Program-made: the position numbers and the translations under genes
The notes under the pieces: generated by a model
What the model was told of the DNA's origin: nothing
Database searches by the model: none
What the model saw: the letters and a program-made list of their open reading frames with translations, nothing else
Shown: one piece after another, positions 54,122 through 62,170 of the stretch
Layout: every line of letters starts with the position of its first letter
Numbering within the stretch: position 1 is the stretch's first letter
From: Acidithiobacillus acidisediminis
GTDB lineage: Bacteria > Pseudomonadota > Gammaproteobacteria > Acidithiobacillales > Acidithiobacillaceae
Length of the DNA: 64,000 nt
Direction: 5' to 3'
Assembly (NCBI RefSeq): GCF_023277115.1
Contig: NZ_JALQCS010000001.1
Span: forward strand, 1,730,001-1,794,000

Positions 54122-55339
54122 TCAGGCTTTTTGAATATCTTCCTCAGGATAGGCGCTGACATGATGAATTGCCAAATCGGGGCCGAGATATTCGTCCTCT
54201 TCATCCAAACGGATACCCACTATGCTGCGCAACAACCCATAGACCACGAGGCTACCGAGCATAGCGATGATCAGGCCCAGCGCCGTACCCAGGAGTTGCG
54301 AAACGATGCTGACGCCGCCTGCCCCACCCAAGGCGCGGAGGCCAAAAATGCCAACCGCTATTCCGCCCCAGGCACCACAGACGCCATGCAGGGGCCAGAC
54401 ACCCAGTACATCATCCAGACGCAGGCGATGCTGCACGAAAGTGAACAGGTAGACGAAGATCGCGCCGGCAATGGCACCAATCGCCAGCGCGCCGATGGGT
54501 TGCACGACATCGGAGCCGGCACAGATGGCCACCAAACCGGCCAGCGCACCGTTGTGCACGAAGCCCGGGTCTCCTTTTCCCAACGCCAGGGCAGCAAGCA
54601 TTCCGCCCACCAGCGCCATCAGGGAGTTCAGCGCCACTAGCCCCTGCACCGCCTGAAGCTGCTGCGCACTCATCACATTAAAGCCAAACCAGCCGATAAT
54701 CAGGATCCAGGAACCGAGGGCCAGAAACGGGATATTGGAGGGAGGCATCGGATGGATGCTACCGTCCCGGCCATAACGCCCGCGACGCGGTCCAAGCAGC
54801 CACACCGCCATCAGCGCCATCCAACCACCAACGGCATGGACAACGACGGAGCCGGCAAAATCATGGAAAGGAGCACCGAACTGCGTGGTGAACCAAGCCT
54901 GGATCCCATAATTTCCGTTCCAGACGATGCCTTCATAAAAGGGGTAGACCAAGCCTACCAGAAAGGCGGTCGCCACCAGTTGCGGCACGAATCGGGCGCG
55001 CTCGGCGATACCCCCGGAAATAATGGCAGGTACTGCTGCCGCGAAGGTCAGCAGAAAAAAGAAACGCACCATGGCAAAGCCCTGGTCGGTGCCCGTGAGC
55101 TGGTGCACGTTACCAAAAAAGCTGATGCCATAGGCAATGTGATAGCCAATAAAGAAGTACACAATGGTGGAAATGCCAAAGTCACTGATAATCTTGACCA
55201 ATGCATTGACTTGGCTGCGGCGACGCACTGTTCCCAACTCCAGAAAGGCGAAGCCGCCGTGCATGGCGAAGACCAGAATGGCCCCCATCAGCAAAAAAAA
55301 GACATTATCCCCAGGCAGGGGCGCAGCTACCGTGTTCAT
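54122..55339 (-). CDS. amtB: Ammonium transporter
   Basis: 405 aa with about 11 TM helices. DNVFFLLMGAILVFAMHGGFAFLELGTVRRRSQVNALVK at the N-terminus, WNGNYGIQAWFTTQFGAPFHDFAGSVVVHAVGG (pore His), and GWFGFNVMSAQ are canonical Amt motifs, though without a clear signal peptide. glnK, its normal partner, is not next to it. It sits between recR and nnrD within a repair/housekeeping operon; the 44-nt gap to recR may hold a separate promoter. Confidence 0.92.
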   Translation of the reverse strand: MNTVAAPLPGDNVFFLLMGAILVFAMHGGFAFLELGTVRRRSQVNALVKIISDFGISTIVYFFIGYHIAYGISFFGNVHQLTGTDQGFAMVRFFFLLTFAAAVPAIISGGIAERARFVPQLVATAFLVGLVYPFYEGIVWNGNYGIQAWFTTQFGAPFHDFAGSVVVHAVGGWMALMAVWLLGPRRGRYGRDGSIHPMPPSNIPFLALGSWILIIGWFGFNVMSAQQLQAVQGLVALNSLMALVGGMLAALALGKGDPGFVHNGALAGLVAICAGSDVVQPIGALAIGAIAGAIFVYLFTFVQHRLRLDDVLGVWPLHGVCGAWGGIAVGIFGLRALGGAGGVSIVSQLLGTALGLIIAMLGSLVVYGLLRSIVGIRLDEEDEYLGPDLAIHHVSAYPEEDIQKA

Positions 55340-55383
55340 GATCCAGTCTTCCTCGTTTCGTTCTTTTACACTGCGTTCTTGCT

Positions 55384-55986
55384 TTACGGGTCGAGGGCGC
55401 CGCGCCCCTGCACCGCGCGGCCCAGCGTGCTCCGATCCAGATATTCCAGCTCCCCACCCATGGGGATACCGCGGGCGATACGGGTTACCCGAATCCCTTC
55501 TGGCACCATAGCGGCGACGAATTGCGCTGTCGCCTCTCCTTCCAGGGTTGAGTTGGTGGCAAAGATCACCTCCGCCAAGGCAGGCTCGGCCAGGCGTCTT
55601 TCCAACAGGTCGAGATGCAAGGCATCGGGACCAATGCCATCCAGGGGCGACAGATGACCCATGAGCACGAAGTATTCTCCGCCATAGGCGCCGGAGTCTT
55701 CAATGGCGAGAAGATCCGCCGGCGACTCGACGACGCACAGCGTTCCACGATCTCGGCGCGCACTGCGGCACAGGCTGCACAGTTCTTCTTCGCAGAGATT
55801 GTTGCAGCGCGCACAGTGGCGCACGTTGCGATACGCCTGCTCCAGCGCCTGCCCCAATTGCGGCATTAATTCTCGCTTGCGCAAGAGTAGATCTAGGGCA
55901 ATGCGCTGTGCCGAGCGCGGCCCAATGCCGGGCAGTCGGCGCAATAGCGCGACCACCTTGTCCAAGGATGGGGTGCTATCCGGCAT
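55384..55986 (-). CDS. recR: Recombination mediator RecR
   Basis: 200 aa. LRRLPGIGPRSAQRIALDLL (helix-hairpin-helix), zinc finger CARCNNLCEEELCSLC, Toprim domain (TLCVVESPADLLAIEDSGAYGGEYFVLMG) and Walker B-like end. Follows ybaB by 3 nt, the standard dnaX-ybaB-recR order. Confidence 0.93.
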   Translation of the reverse strand: MPDSTPSLDKVVALLRRLPGIGPRSAQRIALDLLLRKRELMPQLGQALEQAYRNVRHCARCNNLCEEELCSLCRSARRDRGTLCVVESPADLLAIEDSGAYGGEYFVLMGHLSPLDGIGPDALHLDLLERRLAEPALAEVIFATNSTLEGEATAQFVAAMVPEGIRVTRIARGIPMGGELEYLDRSTLGRAVQGRGALDP

Positions 55987-55989
55987 GAC

Positions 55990-56322
55990 TCAGAACGGCA
56001 AATTCAGCCCCGGAATATTCATGCCCCCGGTCACGGTAGCCAGGCGCTCCGAACTGGTCTTTTCCGCATTGCGCAGGGCATCATTGACCGCCGCCGCGAC
56101 CAGATCCTCCAGCATTTCTTGGTCTCCATCGGCAAGCAGCGACGGATCGATGCGCACCCGACGCACGTCATTACGGCAGGTCATGGTCACCTCTACCAGA
56201 TTCCCGCCCGCGTGACCCTGCACTTCCACATGCGCCAATTCTTCTTGCACCTGCTGCAAACGCTCCTGCATTTGCTGCGCCTGTTTCATGATGTTCCCCA
56301 AGCCACCTTTCATCATCGTCAC
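55990..56322 (-). CDS. ybaB: YbaB/EbfC nucleoid-associated protein
   Basis: 110 aa (ATG 56313 would give the more usual [16 protein letters not shown] start). Binds DNA as a dimer. [51 protein letters not shown] and [17 protein letters not shown] are typical. Between dnaX and recR. Confidence 0.9.
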   Translation of the reverse strand: MTMMKGGLGNIMKQAQQMQERLQQVQEELAHVEVQGHAGGNLVEVTMTCRNDVRRVRIDPSLLADGDQEMLEDLVAAAVNDALRNAEKTSSERLATVTGGMNIPGLNLPF

Positions 56323-56330
56323 ATCCTCCG

Positions 56331-57941
56331 CTACGAATTACTGGCCAGCTGCGTAATCTCCAAGCGCAGCAACCGCGCCTGCAGGACCTCCTGAAACTCC
56401 TGTAAACGCGGGTCGGCGCGTGCCGCGATCTCAATCGCCGCCTGCCGCTCCTGCTCGCGCACGCTCGCCTCCTGGGCCAAGGTACCAGCAGCGCCGGCTG
56501 CAAGCACTGTCATCTTCAGCGCTGTCCTCTGTCCCCAAAATTGTTCCAGCGCCACCTTCAGGGCACTTTCCTCCTTGCGCAGGAGCGACTCGTAAGCAGC
56601 ATCCAACGCCAGCTGCAAAAGCTTCTCATCACAATGCAGCGCACGGCTGTGGCGCAAAAACTCCTGCAAAGACGGACTCAAGTGTAGTTGAGGCAAGAGC
56701 TTTTCCCAGGCGTCCTGGGCTGTCTGCTCCGAGGTCTGTTGGGCTTGGGATGGTTTCTCTGGCGTTTCTCCGGTATCCGCAGCCTTCTGCGCTGGCGCAA
56801 CCTTCTTTCCTGCCGAAGCCGTTGGGCTGCCCTCTTCTACCCCAGGATGCGTCGGGCCTTCCGGCAACAGGAACGAGAGAAGACGCAACAGAGCCATTTC
56901 GATGGCCATGCGTGGATTCGGATAGAGAGAAAAATCGCGTCGTGCAGACAGCAACAAATGATACCAGGATTGGAGAAGAATCGGCGGCTCTTTCTCGAGC
57001 TGTTGCTGTAGCTGCGCGCTGAGTTTTGCAGAGTGCTGCGGCAACCACTGCGCCAAGCTCAGTCGGTGCAATTCCTCGATAAGCGCATCCAGCAATGCTG
57101 CCGCATCTTGCCCCAGAGCTAACTGCTCCTCCAACAAGGCAAAGACCCGGGCGCTGTCTCGTACCAGCAAAGCCAGCAATAGATTCGCCGCCACATCCTC
57201 GGGACAGAGGCCGAGCATATTCGTAACGCCATCGAGATCTACCCGCCCGCCGCCCTGCGCGATCGCTTGGTCGGTCAAACTCAAGGCATCACGTAGACTC
57301 CCATCTGCCGCCTGCGCCAAGGCCTCCAGCGCCGCATCATCAAAAGCTACTTGCTCCGCAGAAAGAATCTGTTGCAGACGTTTGACGATCAAGGGAACGT
57401 CAAGGCGGCGCAAATGAAACTGCAGGCAGCGCGAGAGGATGGTGGCGGGGATTTTTTGCGGATCGGTTGTCGCCAGCAGAAACTTTACATGTTCCGGCGG
57501 CTCTTCCAGAGTTTTCAACAAGGCATTGAAACTGTGACTGGAAAGCATGTGCACTTCGTCAATCAGATACACCTTGTAGCGCCCAGAACTGGCCGCATAG
57601 GGAACATTGTCGAGGAGCTCGCGCGTCTCATCCACCCGGGTTCGGCTTGCGGCATCCACTTCCAAGAGATCGACAAATGTCCCCGCCGCAATGCTGCGAC
57701 AGGCGCTGCATTCCCCGCAGGGGTGACTACTGACGCCTTGCTCACAATTCAGGCACTTCGCCAAGAGGCGCGCAAGTGTAGTCTTGCCGACGCCACGCGT
57801 CCCGGTAAACAGGAAGGCGTGGTGCAGGCGCCCCGAGTCCAAGGCATGGCACAGGGATTTGACGACCGTCTCCTGACCAACGAAATCCGCAAAAGACTGC
57901 GGACGCCAGCGCCTTGCCAAGGCTTGATAGGGGGTAGCCAT
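56331..57941 (-). CDS. dnaX: DNA polymerase III subunits gamma/tau
   Basis: 536 aa. Clamp-loader AAA+ ATPase: [20 protein letters not shown], Walker [17 protein letters not shown], zinc cysteines [41 protein letters not shown] and the sensor region. The C-terminal tau part (from ~365) is short, with a Gln/Pro/Thr-rich linker. I did not verify a frameshift site for a separate gamma. Follows the SRP RNA gene at 17 nt. Confidence 0.93.
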   Translation of the reverse strand: MATPYQALARRWRPQSFADFVGQETVVKSLCHALDSGRLHHAFLFTGTRGVGKTTLARLLAKCLNCEQGVSSHPCGECSACRSIAAGTFVDLLEVDAASRTRVDETRELLDNVPYAASSGRYKVYLIDEVHMLSSHSFNALLKTLEEPPEHVKFLLATTDPQKIPATILSRCLQFHLRRLDVPLIVKRLQQILSAEQVAFDDAALEALAQAADGSLRDALSLTDQAIAQGGGRVDLDGVTNMLGLCPEDVAANLLLALLVRDSARVFALLEEQLALGQDAAALLDALIEELHRLSLAQWLPQHSAKLSAQLQQQLEKEPPILLQSWYHLLLSARRDFSLYPNPRMAIEMALLRLLSFLLPEGPTHPGVEEGSPTASAGKKVAPAQKAADTGETPEKPSQAQQTSEQTAQDAWEKLLPQLHLSPSLQEFLRHSRALHCDEKLLQLALDAAYESLLRKEESALKVALEQFWGQRTALKMTVLAAGAAGTLAQEASVREQERQAAIEIAARADPRLQEFQEVLQARLLRLEITQLASNS

Positions 57942-57958
57942 CAGTTATGGAATAGGGA

Positions 57959-58070
57959 GGCGACGCCAACCAGCCACACCCCGGCACCTGGATCAGTAAC
58001 TGCCGCTGCTCCCTTCCGGGCCTGACGGGGTTCATTACCTACCACTGCGAGGGGACCGATCTTTGTCGCC
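57959..58070 (-). ncRNA. ffs: Signal recognition particle RNA (4.5S, small bacterial type)
   Basis: Minus strand. The conserved apical core is GTCAGGCCCGGAAGGGAGCA (GNAR tetraloop GGAA and the asymmetric loop), with the matching 3' side CAGTTACTGATCCAGGTGCC. The terminal stem GGCGAC (58065-58070) pairs with GTCGCC (57959-57964), giving 112 nt, close to E. coli 4.5S (114). It binds Ffh and guides membrane proteins. Immediately upstream of dnaX, a common position. Confidence 0.92.
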
Positions 58071-58095
58071 ATAGTGAAAATAGAACTGCTAGAGC

Positions 58096-58112
58096 TGGCG
58101 GAGAGGGTGGGA
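58096..58112 (-). other. Isolated tRNA-Ser 3' end, candidate attachment site
   Basis: Minus strand TCCCACCCTCTCCGCCA, the T-arm/acceptor 3' end plus CCA of a typical tRNA-Ser; the rest of the tRNA is absent. Such solitary tRNA 3' ends are left as att sites when an element inserts into a tRNA gene. The interval 58113-58540 (~430 bp) holds no convincing gene, only a 14-codon frame with a strong GGGAGGAG start signal (ATG 58437). Confidence 0.5.
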
Positions 58113-58540
58113 CACTCCGTTTTCAAAAGTATTTCCTTAATATTCAGCGTATTACATCAAACCACTGCTCGCTTTTTGTACCACATTTTTGTACTGGTCA
58201 TCCACACCGAAGTTTGGAGCATAGGGCCTTTGCGAGAATGATTCAACCTCAGAGCATGCGCCCACCACCTTTGACCCCCACCCAATCCATCAATCACAGT
58301 TGATCCAAAGGGGAAGGCCAGACTCAGACGATGACTCCTGGGCAGCGTTAGCGGTCGTTCGGGCCGCCTTCTCCTTGTGAATTTATAGTGCGTAATTTAA
58401 GAACGACACAGATTGGTTTATTCAGGGAGGAGATTGATGTCTAGGACTCCGAATTCACATTTTTATGTTTTTTCCATGTGATTCATCTCACCGTGATCAT
58501 GCCATTGCCTTGACCACGAAATGGTTCCGTTGCGACGGCA

Positions 58541-59224
58541 TCAACTACAAGTCCAGCGCTGTAAGGAACTAGGATCGAGAATATGCAAGTTTCGCCCCTC
58601 GATAGTGATGATCCTTGCCTCCCGCAGTCGTCGCAGCACTCGGGACAAAGTTTCCGGTGTGATTCCAATGCGAGCGGCAACGGCAGCCTTTTTGGCCGGT
58701 AAGGAAACGCATCCCTGCCCGGTCTTCGCAGATTGGCCCAGCTCGAGCAAATACGAGGCCACCCTGGCATCTGCCGACTGCACACTACGTTGACGCAGTT
58801 CTTTCACCAAAAAATGTAAACGCATACTGAGTTGGGCGAGGATGCGACGCATGAGTTGGGGGTTGGCATCCAAGGTGGTAATTACCGGCGCAAAAGGAAT
58901 CCGTAGTACGCGCACCGCCCCGCTGCAACGCGCCGAGACCGGGTAACGGCCACCCATGAAGGCCACACCCTCGGCAAAAAGGTCCCCAGCCTGCATGATT
59001 TCGACAATCTTTTCCTTGCCCTCGGCGCTACTGCTGACCAGTTCTACCACTCCCGATTCTAAAAAGAAGAAATCCGCCGCGGGACTTTGCTCGAGGAAAA
59101 TAATCTCGCCCTCTTTCCATTCTTCCAGTTGGGTAGATGGCAGAAGCGCGCTGAGCAAAGCTGGCGGCCACGCACTAAAAATAGGCTGCTGGCGCAATAG
59201 ATCATTAATATCAGGAAGTTTCAT
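58541..59224 (-). CDS. Crp/Fnr-family regulator, DNR-like
   Basis: 227 aa. N-terminal cyclic-nucleotide-binding-type beta roll (~10-125; EGEIIFLEQSPAADFFFLESGVVELVSS), dimerisation helix (PQLMRRILAQLSMRLHFLVKELRQRS) and C-terminal winged helix with recognition helix ITPETLSRVLRRL. The E..SR pattern is that of FNR/DNR proteins, which read TTGAT-N4-ATCAA. The four N-terminal FeS cysteines of FNR are missing, so it is more like the heme-dependent NO sensor DNR or another non-FeS subgroup. ATG 59224 is chosen; an upstream start (59269) lacks an RBS. It diverges from the globin gene, with a near-perfect box between them. Confidence 0.8.
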   Translation of the reverse strand: MKLPDINDLLRQQPIFSAWPPALLSALLPSTQLEEWKEGEIIFLEQSPAADFFFLESGVVELVSSSAEGKEKIVEIMQAGDLFAEGVAFMGGRYPVSARCSGAVRVLRIPFAPVITTLDANPQLMRRILAQLSMRLHFLVKELRQRSVQSADARVASYLLELGQSAKTGQGCVSLPAKKAAVAARIGITPETLSRVLRRLREARIITIEGRNLHILDPSSLQRWTCS

Positions 59225-59292
59225 ATCAACCCCAGCTAGATGGTGATTTCGAATCGCTCTATGGTACATCGTCTACCCTTCATCTGAAATTC

Positions 59293-59306
59293 TTGACGCA
59301 GATCAA
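59293..59306. promoter_or_regulatory. FNR/DNR-type binding site upstream of the globin gene
   Basis: TTGACGCAGATCAA, a near-consensus TTGAC-N4-ATCAA palindrome, 77-90 nt before the globin ATG. Probably bound by the adjacent Crp/Fnr-type regulator, possibly controlling both divergent genes. Confidence 0.7.
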
Positions 59307-59382
59307 GGACGGTCTGGCGCAGGCGGTGCAGACTCTTCCTTGCCGTTTAGGGCAAGACCATGCAGCATTTCAGGAGAGACTC

Positions 59383-59847
59383 ATGACTATCGATATAGAA
59401 TTGATCAAAAGCAGCGGTAAAGCCGTACAGGATTTAGGAGTGCAGGTCGCGCAGCATTTTTATGACACGATGTTCAGCCACTATCCCGAGGTTCGGAAGA
59501 TGTTCCCCGGGGACATGACTGAACAGCGGGTGCGCCTCTTCAATTCCGTCATCCTCATCGCCAGTAACATCGACAACACCGACATGCTCGTACCCTACCT
59601 CAAAGATTTGGGGGTGGGACACATTCGCTACGATACCCGTCCCGAGCACTATCCCATCGTCGGCAAAAGTCTACTCCTGACCCTCAAGCACTTCTTGGGA
59701 CCGGCTTGGACGACGGCCATGGCCGAATCCTGGATCGAAGCCTATAACCTTGCCTCAACTATCTGCATTCAGGCAGCCGCCGAGGCCATGGCCCCAGAGC
59801 GCTACGTGCCCTTGGTCCTGGACGACGTTCCTCCCATTACGCAGTAA
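59383..59847 (+). CDS. Bacterial haemoglobin (single-domain globin)
   Basis: 154 aa, a three-over-three globin like Vitreoscilla VHb or the globin head of flavohaemoglobin. IELIKSSGKAVQDLGVQVAQHFYDTMFSHYPEVRKMFPGDMTEQ and the proximal-His helix region (RPEHYPIVGKSLLLTLKHFLG). It lacks the reductase domain, which is the next gene. Likely NO dioxygenation or O2 handling (inference). AGGAGAG precedes ATG 59383. Confidence 0.88.
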   Translation: MTIDIELIKSSGKAVQDLGVQVAQHFYDTMFSHYPEVRKMFPGDMTEQRVRLFNSVILIASNIDNTDMLVPYLKDLGVGHIRYDTRPEHYPIVGKSLLLTLKHFLGPAWTTAMAESWIEAYNLASTICIQAAAEAMAPERYVPLVLDDVPPITQ

Positions 59848-59864
59848 CTGATCTTCGCGCAACA

Positions 59865-59898
59865 CGCAGCGTGCCGGGCCTTCGTCCGGCACGCTGCG
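59865..59898 (+). other. Strong intercistronic hairpin between globin and reductase genes
   Basis: Perfect 13-bp arms CGCAGCGTGCCGG / CCGGCACGCTGCG with an 8-nt loop, no T-run after it, ending 3 nt before the AGGAG of the reductase. Not a standard terminator; it may set mRNA stability or partial read-through between the two genes. Confidence 0.7.
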
Positions 59899-59911
59899 AC
59901 AGGAGTTTTCC

Positions 59912-60898
59912 ATGGAACATGAGGTCATTCTGGAGCCCTCCGGGCACTGCTTGCAGGTACGGGAAGACCAATGCATTGTCGAGGCCGCCTTGGAACAGGG
60001 GGTGGCCATTCACTATGGCTGCGGTAATGGTTCCTGCGGCGACTGTAAGGGGCGGATCGTGGACGGCGAGGGTGTGCAACTCCCGTTCATGCCCCTGCTG
60101 CTCACGCCTGGGGAGCGGGCAGACAACCGAGCCATTCTCTGCAAATTACAACCACGTAGCGCCATGCGCATCGAGGCGCAGGTGGATGGCGCTGCCGAGC
60201 TGTGGACGGGGACGGTGACGACTCTCCAGCAGCTTGCCAGCACGGTGATGGAATTGCGGCTGCGCTGTGACCGCCCTTACCCTTTCCGCGCCGGCCAGTA
60301 TGCCCGGATTGCCGTTCCCGACCAGCCGGGGCAGTGGCGTTCCTATTCCATGGCCAGCCACCCCTCTGCAGCCGAGCTGGTTTTTCACATTCGCGCCGTA
60401 GCCGGCGGTGCTTTTTCCCATTGGCTCTTCGCGCAAGCGAGAGTGGGAGACACGCTCCAGTTGGGCCCTGCCCAGGGGGAATTCACTCTGCAGCAGAACG
60501 AGGAGCGGCCTCTACTGCTCGTGGCTGCTGGTACCGGCCTCGCCCCTATCGAGGCGATCGTCCAAGAGCGGATGCGGTTACCTTGGACGACCCCGGTCGC
60601 CCTCTTTTTTGGCGTCCGGCGTGCGGCTGATCTCTATCATCTCGATGTTCTTCAGAACTTGGCAGACTCCTGGCCCAATTTACGTTTAGAGATCTGCTGC
60701 TCCGACCCCCATTTCACAGGTCCCGACGGACCCCGGCGACTCCTGCCCAGCGTGTCGGAGAATGGTCCGTGGTCCCAACACGAGGTCTATCTCTGCGGTA
60801 GCCCTGGCATGATCGAGGCGGCTGTGGATCTCCTGCTCTCGCACGGTATTGTCCATGAGCGCATCCACTTCGACAGTTTTGCGCCCAGCGCCGGCTGA
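59912..60898 (+). CDS. 2Fe-2S/FAD/NAD(P)H oxidoreductase, partner of the globin
   Basis: 328 aa. N-terminal plant-type ferredoxin domain: C37-x4-C42-x2-C45 and a later Cys (ILCKLQP). Then an FNR-like FAD domain with RSYSM (flavin), and an NAD(P) domain (LLVAAGTGLAPIEAIVQE; YLCGSPGMIEAAVD). The layout matches phenol/methane monooxygenase reductases and CDP-6-deoxy-glucose reductase. Following the globin, it can act as its electron donor in a split flavohaemoglobin-like NO dioxygenase (inference). AGGAG is 7 nt before the ATG. Confidence 0.85.
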   Translation: MEHEVILEPSGHCLQVREDQCIVEAALEQGVAIHYGCGNGSCGDCKGRIVDGEGVQLPFMPLLLTPGERADNRAILCKLQPRSAMRIEAQVDGAAELWTGTVTTLQQLASTVMELRLRCDRPYPFRAGQYARIAVPDQPGQWRSYSMASHPSAAELVFHIRAVAGGAFSHWLFAQARVGDTLQLGPAQGEFTLQQNEERPLLLVAAGTGLAPIEAIVQERMRLPWTTPVALFFGVRRAADLYHLDVLQNLADSWPNLRLEICCSDPHFTGPDGPRRLLPSVSENGPWSQHEVYLCGSPGMIEAAVDLLLSHGIVHERIHFDSFAPSAG

Positions 60899-60929
60899 TC
60901 CTTGCAGTGCGGCGCCAGTACGCCCCAGC

Positions 60930-61172
60930 TCAACTATCCAGCAGTTGCAGGACTTGAGAGAGAGGTTGAACGCCCACGGTTTTCAGGGCCCCGTCGATGA
61001 CGACAGCGGGCACCGTCTTGATTCGCAAACGGCTGACCACTTCGCGCCCGGTCTTGTCGGCCACGTCAAGAATTTCCAGATCCATGGCTCGTTTTTCGGC
61101 AGCTTCCTGCCAGATGGTTTCCGCCTGAGGGCAGACCGGACACCATTTGGACACCAGCAGTTGCACTTTCAT
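60930..61172 (-). CDS. Small thioredoxin-fold protein (CPVC)
   Basis: 80 aa. Glutaredoxin/thioredoxin-like: MKVQLLVSKWCPVCPQAETIW with the redox pair C11 and C14 (CPVC), the cis-Pro loop IKTVPAVVIDG, and a C-terminal helix. It resembles thioredoxin-like proteins of the MJ0307/arsenate type. The longer frame upstream (to 61550) lies over the hemerythrin gene and is rejected. Convergent with the reductase gene and divergent from hemerythrin. Confidence 0.8.
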   Translation of the reverse strand: MKVQLLVSKWCPVCPQAETIWQEAAEKRAMDLEILDVADKTGREVVSRLRIKTVPAVVIDGALKTVGVQPLSQVLQLLDS

Positions 61173-61266
61173 TTCTTTCTCCCTCGAAAAGATCTTGGAA
61201 AGTAGTTTAAACTCCTCGGATATATTCATCCACTGATAATAGGCAGATTGCAAAGGAGTACCCGCC

Positions 61267-61716
61267 ATGGCGCACGATATCGCTAAAATTTTGCAGCAAG
61301 ACCACGAACGTCTCGATCGTCTCCTGGAGGACGCCGCCCAAGCGGTCAAAGACGAGCGTTGGGCGGACGCCGCCAAGACCTTGGAAACGTTCCGCCGGGG
61401 TATCGTCGACGGACACATGGCGGTGGAAGAGAGCCTGCTTTTCCCGGCCTTCGAGACTTGGGAAGGAGACCAGGACCATGCCCTCACGGCCTTACTACGA
61501 AAGGGGCATCGGGACCTGCAGGTATTTTTCAGCGAGATGGCCGACGCCATTGCTGCTCAAGACGCGGAGGAGTTTGACGATCTCTTGAGCACGGTGCAGA
61601 CCATCCTCAAACAACACGACGCCAAGGAAGAGAGTGAGGTCTATCCCCACTTGGCCGCGGCGGTGGCAGATGGTGGAGAAGCTGCGGCCAAACGTCTAGT
61701 TGCCGGGCAGGAGTAA
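61267..61716 (+). CDS. Hemerythrin HHE-domain protein
   Basis: 149 aa. Four-helix di-iron fold: LQQDHERLDRLLED, DGHMAVEESLLFPAF, KGHRDLQVFFSEM and LKQHDAKEESEVYPHL give the His and Glu ligands in the normal order. Bacterial members bind O2 or NO or support FeS repair. Start ATG 61267, with AAGGAG upstream. Between the thioredoxin-like gene and the lipoyl protein, consistent with a nitrosative or oxidative-stress set. Confidence 0.85.
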   Translation: MAHDIAKILQQDHERLDRLLEDAAQAVKDERWADAAKTLETFRRGIVDGHMAVEESLLFPAFETWEGDQDHALTALLRKGHRDLQVFFSEMADAIAAQDAEEFDDLLSTVQTILKQHDAKEESEVYPHLAAAVADGGEAAAKRLVAGQE

Positions 61717-61721
61717 GAATC

Positions 61722-62168
61722 ATGAGCGAATTCCGTGGCTGCGAATTACCGGAGGAACTCTTCTACGATCTCGATTATGTCTGGGTTCGTCCCGAAGGCG
61801 AGGGTATCTTCACCATCGGCGTGACTGATCCGGCCCAGACCATGTCTGGACGCCTGCAAAAAGCCCGCATCAAAAAGCTGGGCACCAAAATCGACGCAGG
61901 CCGCCATGTCGCCACCCTGGAGAGCGGCAAATGGGCGGGCGGCGTGCCCGTTCCCTTCGCGGGAGAGGTGGTGGACCGCAACGATGCCCTCATCACCGAT
62001 CCTCACCTCATCAACATCGACCCCTACGGCGATGCCTGGATCGCCCGTATCCGCGCCGATGATCCAGAACATGCCCTGGATACGCTCCACACCGGCACCG
62101 AGGCCATCGAGGCCCTGCAGGCCTGGATTCAACGCTACGACGTCCAGTGCATGCGTTGTTCCGATTAA
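61722..62168 (+). CDS. Lipoate-binding protein, GcvH-like/LbpA type
   Basis: 148 aa. Lipoyl-carrier fold resembling glycine-cleavage H protein, but the lysine motif is LESGKW (K70) instead of the GcvH VESVKA. From memory ESGKW is typical of the lipoate-binding proteins LbpA that serve the sulfur-oxidising heterodisulfide reductase-like (sHdr) pathway. The C-terminus ends CMRCSD. No gcv or hdr genes are adjacent. It lies 5 nt after hemerythrin and 2 nt before the glycosylase gene, so it is probably co-transcribed. Assignment to the sHdr pathway is inference. Confidence 0.72.
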   Translation: MSEFRGCELPEELFYDLDYVWVRPEGEGIFTIGVTDPAQTMSGRLQKARIKKLGTKIDAGRHVATLESGKWAGGVPVPFAGEVVDRNDALITDPHLINIDPYGDAWIARIRADDPEHALDTLHTGTEAIEALQAWIQRYDVQCMRCSD

Positions 62169-62170
62169 TC

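Noticed and set aside
58437-58481. 14-codon frame with a strong GGGAGGAG start signal
   Set aside because: Too short to support a gene; may be a relic or leader, kept only as a note in the gene-poor stretch.
61173-61266. Second FNR-type box between the thioredoxin-like and hemerythrin genes
   Set aside because: No TTGAT/ATCAA pair with the right spacing is present.
60930-61550. 206-codon minus-strand frame extending the thioredoxin-like gene
   Set aside because: The upstream part is antisense to hemerythrin; the start at 61172 gives the standard small thioredoxin.
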